From the NCBI GenBank assembly GCA_914767885.1, contig CAJZBQ010000053.1, positions 1,524,501-1,588,500 of the forward strand: 64,000 nt of DNA, in the 5' to 3' direction. This stretch comes from Blepharisma stoltei. Lineage: Eukaryota > Ciliophora > Heterotrichea > Heterotrichida > Blepharismidae. Below the pieces are notes generated by a model. The model did no database searches. It worked only from the letters and a program-made list of their open reading frames with translations, and was not told the origin of the DNA. The translations under genes were made by a program, and so were the position numbers. Position 1 is the first letter of the stretch. Every line of letters begins with the position of its first letter. Positions 53,463-63,014 of the stretch are shown here, piece after piece.

Positions 53463-53792
53463 TTGCTAATAGATCATAACAGACTGAACTATTTTAAATA
53501 GGTCTTTGTTGGTCAGCCCTGGCCAGGTTATTGATAATCTAATATTCTTTATGAATTGTTTTTAATCCAAGCTTTCTTAAGTTTTACAAATTAATCCATT
53601 CTAGCCAATTATAAGCTGAGAATGAATAAATATCTAAGTGTAATAAATAGCATATACATATGCCAAAAATAGTTTATTATTTTTTTGATGCACTAAACTT
53701 GATATAAATGCCACTATTTTATGGCTTAGGTTTTATTATTAGTGTATATTTATAAATAAATAATATTTCATCAGTCTAGTTATCAATTAAAA

Positions 53793-53850
53793 ATATAGAA
53801 ATTGTCCGAGGATGGCGCTATTTTGCGCCATCCTCGGGCAATTTCTATAT
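53793..53850. repeat. Palindrome, 58 bp, GATGGCGC core
   Basis: ATATAGAAATTGTCCGAGG, then GATGGCGC, loop TATTTT, GCGCCATC and the complement. Intergenic, 116 bp before the RING/B-box start. Relative of 53013-53072, about 780 bp apart, not found elsewhere in the window. Confidence 0.85.
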
Positions 53851-53965
53851 CATTTTTAAGGCAAACTTATTGTACATTTATGCTCGATGTCCTTATTGTA
53901 TTAAAATAGATTATAAACAATAAGAGAGCCCCTTATAACTGTTTTTGAAACTTTTCTAATAAAAT

Positions 53966-55133
53966 ATGTCCTCAAATAACTCTCAAGAGCATGCCCATGG
54001 TTTACCCCCCGAAAATTTATTAAAGCCAAGATCTCAAGGACCTTTTGCGTGATTTGTAATAATGATTACCATTTAGAGTTTGCTCCCTATGTGCTCTCAT
54101 GCGGTCATTCGTTTTGTTTCCTTGCATTGAAAAGTGTAATGTATTTTTTCTCAAAGAAGTTTCTATTCACAGGACATCTGGGAATGCCCTTTGTGTAGAC
54201 AACGCACTTATCATACCCCTCACAAAAATTTTACTCTGATAGATTTGCTCTTTCCTAGCAATTCTTGCAAGCTCCATAATTCAGAGATAATATCTTATTG
54301 CTGCGATCATGATCAAACATTATGCCCTTTTTGCTTTTATGAGCATAGAAATCATGATATTTCTCTTTTAAATATTCCCAAGGTTGAAGAAATTTTGCAA
54401 TCTAAACAAAGCCTACTTGATAAATATAAAGCAATTACTTTAAATCAAATTGAAAACTTTAGGGCAGCACTTGGGATTATAAACGAAATTAAAGATACAA
54501 ATAGGCATTTTGATGAAAAAGTAAGGAGGATAAATGAAGTTAAAGAGCAAATGATAAAAGAAATAAACGAAAAGTCATTGACTTGTATAAATGAGCTTAG
54601 AACTTTAGGGAAAGCATTGGCCATAAATCAATTAGAAACAACTGTGAAAATAAACTTACTTCCCCCTTCCGTGAGCGAATAAAAAATTTTGTTTGAGGGG
54701 TAATTTTTTTTTAAAAAAAATTTATATATAAAAAATTATGTTTTTCAAAATATAAAAAATTGAGAAGTAAAAATTAATTTAATTTGCAAAATTCATTTAA
54801 GCTTTTTTATTAAACATAATTAGCTAGAGATTTAACTATAATAATTATAACTTATATATCAATTTTTTTTTTCATAAAACAATTTTATATTAAAATTTTG
54901 GTTCTCTCACTGAGGGTGAGTTAGAAAACTTGAAAGCTCATAATGAAAAAATTGAATCGATGATTAAACTATTTGAAAATAAAGATATTGTACCTCAATT
55001 AAATTGCAAGAATTTGCATATTGAAATAAATGTAAATGAACCTGTTTTTGAAAGGAGTGACTATTATGGAGCTCAAATTGGCGAGATTAATGAGATAAAA
55101 TCAATTGAAAGCGGGCAATTAGTATATAAATAA
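53966..55133 (+). CDS. RING/B-box (TRIM-like) protein with coiled coil, short intron and one IES
   Basis: N-terminal RING: CVICNNDYH, SCGHSFCF and, after a 16-nt intron (54141-54156), WECPLCRQRTYHTP. B-box follows: CKLHNSEIISYCCDHDQTLC and CFYEHRNHD. Then a long coiled coil. The IES at 54656-54920 joins VKINL to ENLKAHNEK. The sixth zinc ligand of the RING seems replaced (CFLAL for C-x-x-C) unless a base is missing. The frame from ATG 53966 to the RING also needs a further join (a 26-nt GT-AG candidate exists at 54000-54025). A ubiquitin ligase is likely. Confidence 0.72.
54141..54156 (+). other. 16-nt GT-AG intron
   Basis: GTATTTTTTCTCAAAG. Its removal connects the first part of the RING (SCGHSFC) to the CPLC pair in frame. 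The length fits heterotrich introns. Confidence 0.65.
54656..54920. mobile_element. Diverged family-A MITE, TTA-flanked
   Basis: Starts CTTCCCCCTTCCGTGAGCG and ends TCTCACTGAGGGTGAG, TTA at 54656-54658 and 54921-54923. Shorter (265 bp) and more eroded than the 392-bp copies. Excision restores the RING/B-box coding frame. Confidence 0.82.
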
Positions 55134-55487
55134 ATTTATTATTTATATAATAATGCAGTTAACTAAAGTTTCATATTTAAAGTAACTACAATTTATAGCT
55201 TTTATTTAAAGTGTATTAAAATATCATAAGACATATAAAATATTAAATACGATTTGAATTTAATAAAATAAATAAATATTTATTTAATAAAGATTATCAT
55301 TCTTTAAGGAGCCAATTCTCTTCTGATTTTACAATTCACGAATTTATCGATTTATAATCCCAATATCGCTAATAAATAAAAATAATAAAAATCAGTTTCT
55401 GAAATTTGCTATCTTAAAATTCTGGTGAGTTTATTATTATCTCAAAATTTTATTTATTTTTGAATAAATTCTTAAAATAAGAGTTAA

Positions 55488-55760
55488 TTAATATTTAGCC
55501 ATGAAATGGCGAGATGGGTAGTAATAATTAGGTCCAGGACTTGCTGTCTCATTTAAATAAGAATATCTTTTACTGTTTGATGGGATTATTGCTTTAGGAG
55601 ATTGGCCCTTTATTATATTTTCATCATATGCATAGGCTGCTGGTCCTGGGCTTTTTAAATCGATTTCAAGGAGTCTTCTTTTAGCAGTAGTGAAACTGCC
55701 GCAACCAGTTATATTGCTAAACTCTGAAAAATGAGAAGATAATTGCTTTGATCTTGACAT
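55488..55760 (-). CDS. SPGP-repeat (SHIPPO/ODF3-like) ciliary microtubule protein
   Basis: 90 residues with two STPGR/SHIPPO-type motifs, KSPGPAAYAYDEN and ASPGPNYYYPSR, about 35 residues apart. Proteins of this class bind ciliary and flagellar microtubules. No in-frame UGA. It is short compared with animal relatives, which carry several repeats, but the frame is complete from MSRSKQLSS to MAKY. Confidence 0.7.
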   Translation of the reverse strand: MSRSKQLSSHFSEFSNITGCGSFTTAKRRLLEIDLKSPGPAAYAYDENIIKGQSPKAIIPSNSKRYSYLNETASPGPNYYYPSRHFMAKY

Positions 55761-55780
55761 ACTTTATTAGATTGAATTAA

Positions 55781-57258
55781 TTATCATATGGATATAATAA
55801 TATTTTGTTTAATGAGACGAGATATAGTTAATTGACTTTTAGACTGTAAAAAATTCATATATCAAAAGAATAGCTCAATTCTACTGATTGAACTGTGCAA
55901 ATTTTTACTAGTCTGGCTTTGAGACACTTCAGAAGTTGGTATGACGTTCAAAGGTGTCCTACTTTTGCTCATTCTTATTCTAACGATGACCCCCTCAATC
56001 TTAATGTCTATTGCAACAAAAATGTAATTTTTTAATATAAATTTTTATATAAAAAAAATAATAATTTTCGTGTCTCTTGCAACAAATTATATACATTAAA
56101 ATGGCGACACGTGCCAACCTGCCCTCTTGGCGCAGCAGTCCAGACCTTATGGCTACAGCGAGCTGGGACGGACTCCGAGCCGAGAATCAGACGCAAGCTC
56201 AAGAAGTGTATATCCGGGTAGGTTTTGGCTGCTTTCCTGTGGTTGGAAATGGAGGTGCTCAACAACGTCCTTGGATCCGAGGACCCATGGGCATTCCTCT
56301 AACGAGAAACTGGGGGTTTCAGCACAGGCCAAAGGGGAACAGTCTTTTCCTGCAGCTGTCGAAGAAAGGCACTTTGATACCCAATAGACTCTAAGAGCTG
56401 ATCCTTGGAATAAGCTACTCCAATCGCCCGTAGCAGGGCCGCAGAAATCCATAAGCCGCCCACTCAAGACTGAACTCCAAAGGCAAGGAGGAGACAGAAG
56501 GTACCGGAAGGGCACTCGTAAGAGGGATAGATCCTCTGGGCTGGAGTCGAAAAGCGATAGAACCATCCGTACTGGAGGTCTTTAATGACTACGCCATCAA
56601 TATGGCTAGCGCCTGTCTGTAATAATCTTAATCCTAATCCTCTTGCAAACAAATTTTCGATGCGATCTTAAATTTTTCCGTACTTTTTAGCTAGATAAGT
56701 TTAATAAAATGGCGAGCGATGGCAATAGCCGTCCAAATCTCGATAAAAGGTCATTGACACGTCTACAGTAGCGCTGTTTTATGGGTTTTTTTTAGAAACT
56801 CACCTAGAGAAAAATGGATTAAATTTTTTTTATAAAAATGTTGTGTTGCAGTAGGCATGAAGATTTTTTCGAAAAATTTTTGTTGTAGTAGACATGAAGA
56901 TTGAGGGGGGGTCATCGTTATTTTTTAAATTTTCCTTTCTTTGAGCTACCAAGCTCATCAGTGAAGCAGAATTTTCAGGAATTCGACGTGGACTTGTGAC
57001 TGAGTTATCAACTGATACCCTAGTTTCTTCTGATCCATCATTTAGTGATGGCTCAGTTAGTTCGTCGATTAAACTGCAAACTAATTGCTTTAAAGGCTCT
57101 TTTAAGCTTGGTCTATTTTGTCGTAAATCGTTGCTGGCGAGCAAGCTAGCAAATAAAGACTTAATATGGTCAAGTTCTCCAGATCTGGATAAATGCTCTT
57201 TTAATTCATCTTTCGTCATGAATTGCTGAGAATCTATATATGGATTCGCCTCAGACAT
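55781..57258 (-). CDS. Unknown protein with FOP/LisH-like N-terminus; large IES inside
   Basis: MSEANPYIDSQQF... followed by a helical region ELKEHLSRSGELDHIKSLFAS with similarity in pattern to FOP/FOR20-type basal-body proteins. The IES 55981-56918 splits KENLKN from RIRMSKSRTPLN; after excision the frame continues to TAA at 55781. The last 25 residues (WYMNFLQSKSQLTISR...) may be beyond the real end. Total about 180 residues. The basal-body suggestion rests on pattern only. Confidence 0.5.
55981..56918. mobile_element. Family-E IES, TA-flanked, with SINE copy 2 inserted
   Basis: Termini ACGATGACCCCCTCAATCTT and its near-complement, directly beside TA at 55981-55982 and 56919-56920. Inner sequence near each end repeats ATGTCTA(T)TGCAACAAAAAT. 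A complete SINE (56074-56639) sits inside. Outer excision keeps the host frame. Confidence 0.8.
56074..56639 (-). mobile_element. SINE-like retroposon, copy 2, inside the family-E IES
   Basis: Duplications CTCTTGCAACAAATT (56074-56088) and CTCTTGCAAACAAATT (56640-56655). Minus-strand head AGGATTAGGATTAAGATTATT, tRNA-like A and B boxes (TGGCGTAGTC; TTCGACTCC about 45 nt later), and end CGCCATTTTAATGTA. Uninterrupted at the site where copy 1 carries a 59-bp IES. Contains no open frame of interest. Confidence 0.85.
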
Positions 57259-57309
57259 TTATATTATGATTTGTATATTAAAGATTGCTTTGGAAAACGC
57301 TATACTTAA

Positions 57310-57720
57310 AATAATCTAGAAGCGTAATGTCCCACTCAAGCTTTATTACTGGGCAGACCCTCAAGAGCTTCTGCCACTTTTGCATGCGTCGGACCATGGT
57401 CGCTAAGCCGGCCTACTTTTATCGTCAGGTCATGCTTAGAAACAGTGTTGCCGACTTAAACAACTCAAGATTAGCAGCTTCTGTCTTCTTTGACGCTGTG
57501 TAGCGACTAAAGGCTCCTTCACTGCCACAGGATGGAAGTGGAAAATCAACATGACTTTATTTTCCTTAGGGAGGAGCAAAAGGGAAGGCGTATCCCCTTC
57601 AAGTTGCTTGCCAGTCTCGGCCGGGATAGAATTCCTATGTAAAAGCAAGCCTTTAATTATGAAATGAAAAGTGAGTGGTGCTGATGGGCAGATCGGCACT
57701 TTATTAATATCACCATTTTA
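57310..57720 (+). mobile_element. SINE-like insert, intergenic
   Basis: GC-rich sequence with GGACCATGGTCGCTAAGCCGG and CTCGGCCGGGATAGAATTCC, ending TCACCATTTTATGATTAT. The duplication is unclear (only a weak AAAAC...TAT similarity). Called by composition and by the CCATTTTAT end. Confidence 0.5.
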
Positions 57721-57830
57721 TGATTATATAAAACAGTATTAGTTGAAATGTTTATCTTTAAATAATTTTCCCCAATCAAATATTTTTTTGCCTTATAAGT
57801 TTCTATTTCGAATAGTGTTTAATATAGCGG

Positions 57831-58044
57831 CTGCACTGCTATAGCGTGCCTTGACGCTGGCTTTTCCACAGCAACTTGGAGCTCTGGTAAGCCACCTAAA
57901 GGTGATAAATTAACTCCAAGCTAGCAAATTCTTGCAAAAGAATGCGTTTATGCTATCTTGGAGTTGAATTGCTACCTTTAGGTGGCTTGCCAGATCTCCA
58001 AGTTATCATAAGAAGCCAGTGTCAAGGACACTATAGCAGTGCAG
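57831..58044. repeat. Fold-back element, about 100-bp arms
   Basis: CTGCACTGCTATAG at the left and CTATAGCAGTGCAG at the right; further paired blocks AACTTGGAG, AAGCCACCTAAAGGT and AACTCCAAG. Loop region contains ATTCTTGCAAAAGAAT, itself palindromic. Intergenic, GC-richer than flanks. Confidence 0.8.
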
Positions 58045-58107
58045 GCACCATACCAATCATATTTTTAAAATATAAAATTAATTAAAATGATTTATGAGAG
58101 AAACTCT

Positions 58108-58692
58108 CTATAATATTCCAACTTTGTTCTCCGCAGTTTCAAGCTCTTTAGAAAATTCGTTAAATCCTGCCTCATGATGGATCAGAATATGGCTTTTTAA
58201 AGTATACTTTTCTTTAAACATTTTTTCGCAAAATGGGCATTGTTCAGTCCTCTTATCACTATGTTTTAGCATGTGCTTTTTGAGGTCTGAAGGCGAATAA
58301 TTTTTTTTATCGCAAATCGGGCACACATGTTTCAGCATTTTATCTTTTTCGTTTGGATTATGGGTCTTTTTATGCTTGTTTAGTTCATATTTTCTTCTGA
58401 AACTGAGTGGACACTCATCACACTTGTAAGGTCTTTCTCCAGTATGTCCCATCTCATGCGTTTTCAGTCTGTCCTTCTGGTAAAACCCTTTCCCGCAGTG
58501 TTCACAGATAAAGGGGTAAATTCCATCGTGCCGGTATTGGTGCTCAATGAGTTTAGCTTTTTGAGCGAATGTTTTATTACAAAGGCTGCATTTTCAGATT
58601 TTGTCTTTGGAGTGGATTTGAAGATGCTGCATTAAGGCAGAAGTGCTTGATAATTTTTTGAAGCAATGCTCGCATTGGTTACGGTCTTCCAT
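58108..58692 (-). CDS. C2H2 zinc-finger protein with six fingers
   Basis: ATG 58692 (MEDRNQCEHC). Fingers: CEHCFKKL...HLQIH, CSLCNKTF...HQYRH, CEHCGKGF...HEMGH, CDECPLSF...HKKTH, CPICDKKN...HMLKH and CPFCEKMF...HILIHH, with the linker TGERPYKC between the third and fourth. UGA encodes Trp in KIWKCSLC. Probably a sequence-specific DNA-binding transcription factor. The tail (EFSKELETAENKVGIL) is short. Confidence 0.9.
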
Positions 58693-58952
58693 TCTCTTAT
58701 TTATAAGTCAGAGCCTATCTGTAAAATTTCTTCGTTAGAAGATTGTAATTCAAACGGTTTATTCGCTCGAAGATATTTTTGGATTCATCATTTTCTTTTC
58801 AAATTTATAAAAATGGGACAGAAATGGGAAAACTGTATTTTTAGTTTATCAATTATCAAAAATACCTATTACGAAATAATTAAAATTGTCCTCTGTTTTT
58901 AAAGATAAAAAATTTATAATAATATGATTTTTATTTATTAATCAATATTGAC

Positions 58953-60995
58953 TTAAAAGACTACAGAAAACTGTGAGGAAAGTCCAAGTTCCATTGTTGC
59001 TAACTCCCCCCCCCCCCCCTCCGTGAGCGAACAAAACCATTAGAAAAATCGGCATTTTTTGACCAAAAACCCACCCTCCGTGAGTGAAACAAAAATTTTT
59101 TAATAGAAAAAATTTTAATGGAAAAAAATTTTGGATATATAAGTGATAATTAGTATAATGAAATCTAGAGCTAATTCTGTTTAATTTTAAACAAATTGCG
59201 TTTTAAAACATAAATTTTGCAAATTAAATTAATATTTGCTTCCCAATTTTTGCAAATTAGGATTTTTTTAAATTTCGAAAAAAATATTTTTTATAAAATT
59301 TATATATAAATTTTTTTTTAAAAAAAAAAAATTAACCCCCCTCCGTGAGCGAACAAAATTTTTTTGTTCGCTCACGGAGGGGGGGGGGGGAGTAAGAAAT
59401 CATCAAAATCTACTTTCCCATCTCCATTCACATCTGCTTCTCTAATAATGCTCTCCCAATATTCAGAATCAAGAGAATTATCCTTTCCCAAAATTTCTTT
59501 GAGATCACTAATGGAAATCATTCCAGTGTTATTTCTATCAAACAAATGGAAAGCATTTTCCAGCTTCTCTTGTTGCAGATATATACTTCTATCAAGTGTA
59601 GAAGCTAGAAATTCTGTATAATCAATTGTTCCATTTTTATTGACATCCATGCTCGAAATAATGCTTTCAGTCTCATCTCCAAGCTCTGTTGAGAACTGTT
59701 CCAAGCCTTCTTGAAGTTCTTTGTATGATATACAGCCTTTTCCGTCTCTATCAATTCTCATAAAAAGATCTCTAACTTTTAAATTAAAATTAATGAAAAT
59801 AATATGTCATTTTGGCTATCTCATTTTTAATGACACATATATAGCCAATTTCTAATAAATATTTTACTAGAGATTTTATATGTGAGTCTTTTTTGCATGC
59901 TCCAAGGCATCTTCTTAAGATTAGCTCCCTTCTTTTGTTTCATTCTTGACCTTCAGTAAAATAAGGAATGCACAAAATTTTTAGATAAAATCTTATTTTC
60001 TCTCATTTACTTATAGGTAAAGTAAGTCTTGAAATATCTTGCTCATTGCATTGGGAGGCTACACAAAGTAAAATTGCTTTCCTGAATCTTCGAGCTTTAT
60101 TAAAATTTTTTAAAGATTGTGTATTAATGTCAAGTGGGAATTCTGGAGAAGCCATCCCAGATAGTCATGGATGCTTCAAAGCTTGTTTAGCTGTAAATCT
60201 TAACTCAGGATCAGAGACAAGTAAGCTTCTAATTAAATGCTTTGCTGATGGTGAAACTCCTCTCCATTCTTTTCCTCTAAAGTTATAGCTTCCGTTCAAG
60301 ATCAGTCTAAAAGTTTCATTATCAGAATTTCCATAAAACGGTGGATATCCACAGAGCATAATATATAAGATGACTCCAGCAGACCAATTATCTGTTGATA
60401 ATGAGTATGAGCCTTTTAGAATTTCTGGACTTATATAAAAAGGTGTTCCGATTCTAGTGTACATTAAATCACCTTCATTAGTCACGAATTTGGCTAAACC
60501 GAAATCAATAAGTTTCAATGGAGACTCATGGTTTTTTTCAGAAAACATCAGATTTTCAGGCTTGATATCTCGATGGCAAATACCTTTAGAATGCAAGTAA
60601 TTAATAGCAAGCATAAGCTGCCTGAACAGCGCAGCTGCTTCAACCTCGCTGAGTTTACTCTTTTCTGAAATATAGTCAAAGAGCTCTCCTCCTTCGCAGT
60701 TCTCGAGGACTAAATAAAGGTTTCTTCTTTCTTCAATGATTTCATATAATTTACATAAATTTGGGTGGTCTCCTTGTACCATGGCGTTTATTTCGTTATC
60801 TAAACGTTCTCGATTTTTTACACGATTTTTGTAAATATGTTTAACTGCTCTTATTTGGTTTGTCTCAAGATTTCTCCCAAGATAGACAGAGCCATAGGTA
60901 CCATCACCAAGTTTTTTTGATAGTTCATAGCGATCTCCAATTTTTCCTGTGTAAAATTGGACAAAATTGGCTTTTGATAATGCTAAATTTTCCAT
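58953..60995 (-). CDS. Calcium-dependent protein kinase (CDPK), two IESs
   Basis: Kinase domain LGDGTYGSVYLG, AVKHI, HRDIKPENLMF, DFGLAKF, GTPFYISPEIL, then the junction helix (ILLCVASQCNEQDISRL) and four EF hands: DRDGKGCISY, DVNKNGTIDY, DRNNTGMISI and DVNGDGKVDF. Two elements interrupt the gene: 59773-60022 joins ISRL to RDLFMRIDRDG and 59001-59392 joins DFDDFL to ATMELGLSSQFSVVF. All kinase and EF-hand residues are intact after excision. Calcium binding to the EF hands relieves autoinhibition in this family. No N-terminal myristoylation Gly follows Met1 (MENL). Confidence 0.95.
59001..59392. mobile_element. Family-A MITE (392 bp), TAA-flanked
   Basis: TAA at 59001-59003 and 59393-59395. 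C-run of 13 and G-run of about 12 at the ends; near-identical to 51608-51999. Excision joins the last EF hand of the CDPK to its short tail. Confidence 0.92.
59773..60022. mobile_element. 250-bp TAA-flanked IES without C-run
   Basis: TAA at 59773-59775 and 60023-60025, short inverted termini CTTTTA/TAAAG. Excision joins ISRL to RDLFMRID between the kinase and first EF hand. No relation to the MITE families recognised. Confidence 0.82.
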
Positions 60996-61450
60996 TTTTG
61001 ATTATACAAATCAAGAATGTTTGATCATTTTGTCCCCCTTGCTCAAAGGTAATTATTTGAAATTTTATTTAATTCATTAATATTTATAAAACAGACAATA
61101 ATCTATTTTATCTTTACATTGCGAGTGTTTTGAGTATTTAATAAAGAAAAAAATAATAAAATTTTAAGAATTCCATAATACTGAGACTGTTATTATCAAT
61201 TAAATAAACTTCTGGAATCTCAATATATAAGCTTTGCATACAAGATGATCTATTTTAGTAGTTTTTTTTACACTTTTTTATATTAATTATGCATAAAATA
61301 ATTTATAATCATTATTTTTTGATAATTAAAATATTTTTGGATAATAGTCCTGTCTACTATAAACATAATACTGCAAATAAAAAAATATTTTTAATTATAA
61401 TTTGAAATATTAGGCATTTACCAGGCGAATAAAAGTTTAAAAGCCTACAC
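60996..61450. other. Intergenic, AT-rich
   Basis: Upstream of the CDPK start and downstream of the PP2C stop (both minus strand). No feature recognised. Confidence 0.4.
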
Positions 61451-62368
61451 CTACATAGGATGCTTGAAGGCCACTATGATAACCGTCATATTATCAGACC
61501 CCTGATTTCTCACAGCTTTATGAAAACAGTGATCCAATAGGTCTTCAGCAATATTCCCTACTGGCTTCTTTCTTCTCAACTTTTTATTGACAAACTCCAC
61601 AGCTTCTTGTGAAGTCACCATATCCCATATCCCATCACAGGCCAGAATTATAAAATTGTCTTCATCTTTTAGCTCCATTTCTCTGATATCAGGCACCGAA
61701 ATAATCATTTGCTTTTCAGGAGGCAAGTCTTCATTGGATTTGAAATCCAGATCTCCTATAGATCTGCTCAAATTTAAATTTCCCATGACTCTTCCTTGGA
61801 GAATCATGCCCCCAGCATTTATTATTCTGCTATTTTCTTCTGGAAGTTCAGGCTTATGATCAACTGACATATCAATTGCCTGTCCTCCACGACTTAAAAC
61901 ACATCGGCTGTCGCCTGCATTTGCTACATATAATTTATTATCCCTGATTAAAGCTACTACAGCAGTACAGCCAGACATGATTGCCCTTTCAGTATCAACT
62001 GGGTATCCATTTGGAATCCCTTTAGAAATTCTATAAAGCTCTTTTTGCCCATCAGGAGTACGAAGTAAGTCATCCATCCTCATAAAGGTCTTTGCAAGGG
62101 CTTCTCGGATTCTACCTTTGTGATATGCCTTGGTTTGCTTGATTTCTGTGCAGAAATGCCGTGCGACATATTCAGAAACTTCTCGACCGCGATGGCCATC
62201 GAAGACCCCGAATACTGAAGTGCGTTGATCGAGTAATAAATTCATCAGACGAGAGTCCTGCATGGAATCGCGGAAGCCTTGGGTATCGGCAGCCCCAAAT
62301 CTCATTCGAGGACTCTCGCCATGGTTAATGTTTTTAGCAGTTTTGGGTAGAGAATGTCCTTGTCCCAT
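61451..62368 (-). CDS. PP2C-family protein phosphatase, N-myristoylation signal
   Basis: Preferred start at 62368 because MGQGHSLPK is a good N-myristoylation signal; an upstream in-frame Met at 62398 is less likely. PP2C motifs in order: GFRDSMQDSR, VFGVFDGHRG, SGCTAVVAL, LYVANAGDSRCV, DHKPELPEE, NLSRSIGDLDF, LACDGIWDMVTSQEA and GSDNMTVIIV. The metal-binding Asp residues are all present, so it should be active. Likely membrane-tethered Ser/Thr phosphatase. No UGA is needed in the frame. Confidence 0.95.
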   Translation of the reverse strand: MGQGHSLPKTAKNINHGESPRMRFGAADTQGFRDSMQDSRLMNLLLDQRTSVFGVFDGHRGREVSEYVARHFCTEIKQTKAYHKGRIREALAKTFMRMDDLLRTPDGQKELYRISKGIPNGYPVDTERAIMSGCTAVVALIRDNKLYVANAGDSRCVLSRGGQAIDMSVDHKPELPEENSRIINAGGMILQGRVMGNLNLSRSIGDLDFKSNEDLPPEKQMIISVPDIREMELKDEDNFIILACDGIWDMVTSQEAVEFVNKKLRRKKPVGNIAEDLLDHCFHKAVRNQGSDNMTVIIVAFKHPM

Positions 62369-62398
62369 TATAATAAAGATGATTTTTCTCAATCTCAA

Positions 62399-62810
62399 GT
62401 GATACCGTATTAAAATTTTAAAAAACTTTTTGGCATTGAAACTAATTGGGCTCTAGGAAATTGTGAAGAAAAGATTCAATGCCTTATATTTAATTTAATA
62501 AAATAAGTTAACCATTATTCACTTAAAAGAATTTCTGAAAAGACAAAAAATTTAAATTTATATGGAAAAAACCTTTTTATTAGAATAGGTATTATTAAAA
62601 TGAAAAGAAAATGCCGATTGCTATTCCTTGAAAATCTTAAAGACTTTAGCATTAATATAATGAGTTGCATGGGAAATATTATGGGTCCTTGATAATTTTG
62701 TTTAGTTTTATCCACATCTCTTAATAAAAATACTAATCGCTATTGCAGCTAAAGATATAGAATTTTTAAGGAGCGCACTTGATATATAAAGGATCGTAAA
62801 GATAAAACAT
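62399..62810. other. Intergenic, AT-rich
   Basis: Upstream of the PP2C gene and of the 5S gene. A minus-strand frame of 66 codons here is Lys/Ile/Phe-rich and not credible as a gene. Confidence 0.45.
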
Positions 62811-62814
62811 CGTT

Positions 62815-62926
62815 GTCGGCCATACTATGCCTAACGCACCAGATCCCATCCGAACTCTGAAGTTAAGCGGCATAAGGCGAGGTTAGTACTTGGGTGGGGG
62901 ACCGCCAGGGAAGCCCTCGTGCTGAC
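62815..62926 (+). rRNA. 5S ribosomal RNA
   Basis: GTCGGCCATACTATGCC... with the internal control region (AACTCTGAAGTTAAGC, TTAGTACTTGGGTGGG) of eukaryotic 5S. The first six bases pair with GCTGAC at 62921-62926, closing helix I. A T-run (62934-62940) follows as a Pol III terminator. At about 112 nt it is a few bases short of the usual 118-120, so the ends may extend slightly. Confidence 0.92.
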
Positions 62927-62932
62927 AGCTAA

Positions 62933-62940
62933 TCTTTTTT
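62933..62940 (+). terminator. Pol III T-run after 5S
   Basis: CTTTTTT a few bases after the 3' end of the 5S gene. Confidence 0.7.
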
Positions 62941-63014
62941 ATTGGTTTCAGCTTAAATTTATTTACTTCTATTTAATTTTCAAAAAACTTCATTATTTAA
63001 ATATTTAGAATTAC

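Noticed and set aside
56077-56652. Several frames on both strands around 56.1-56.6 kb
   Set aside because: They lie entirely in SINE copy 2; the homologous copy 1 does not conserve them.
57436-57699. 87-codon minus-strand frame
   Set aside because: Located in a GC-rich SINE-like insert; no similarity to a protein family seen.
62515-62715. 66-codon minus-strand frame
   Set aside because: Lys/Phe/Ile-rich AT-driven frame between the PP2C and 5S genes without any motif.
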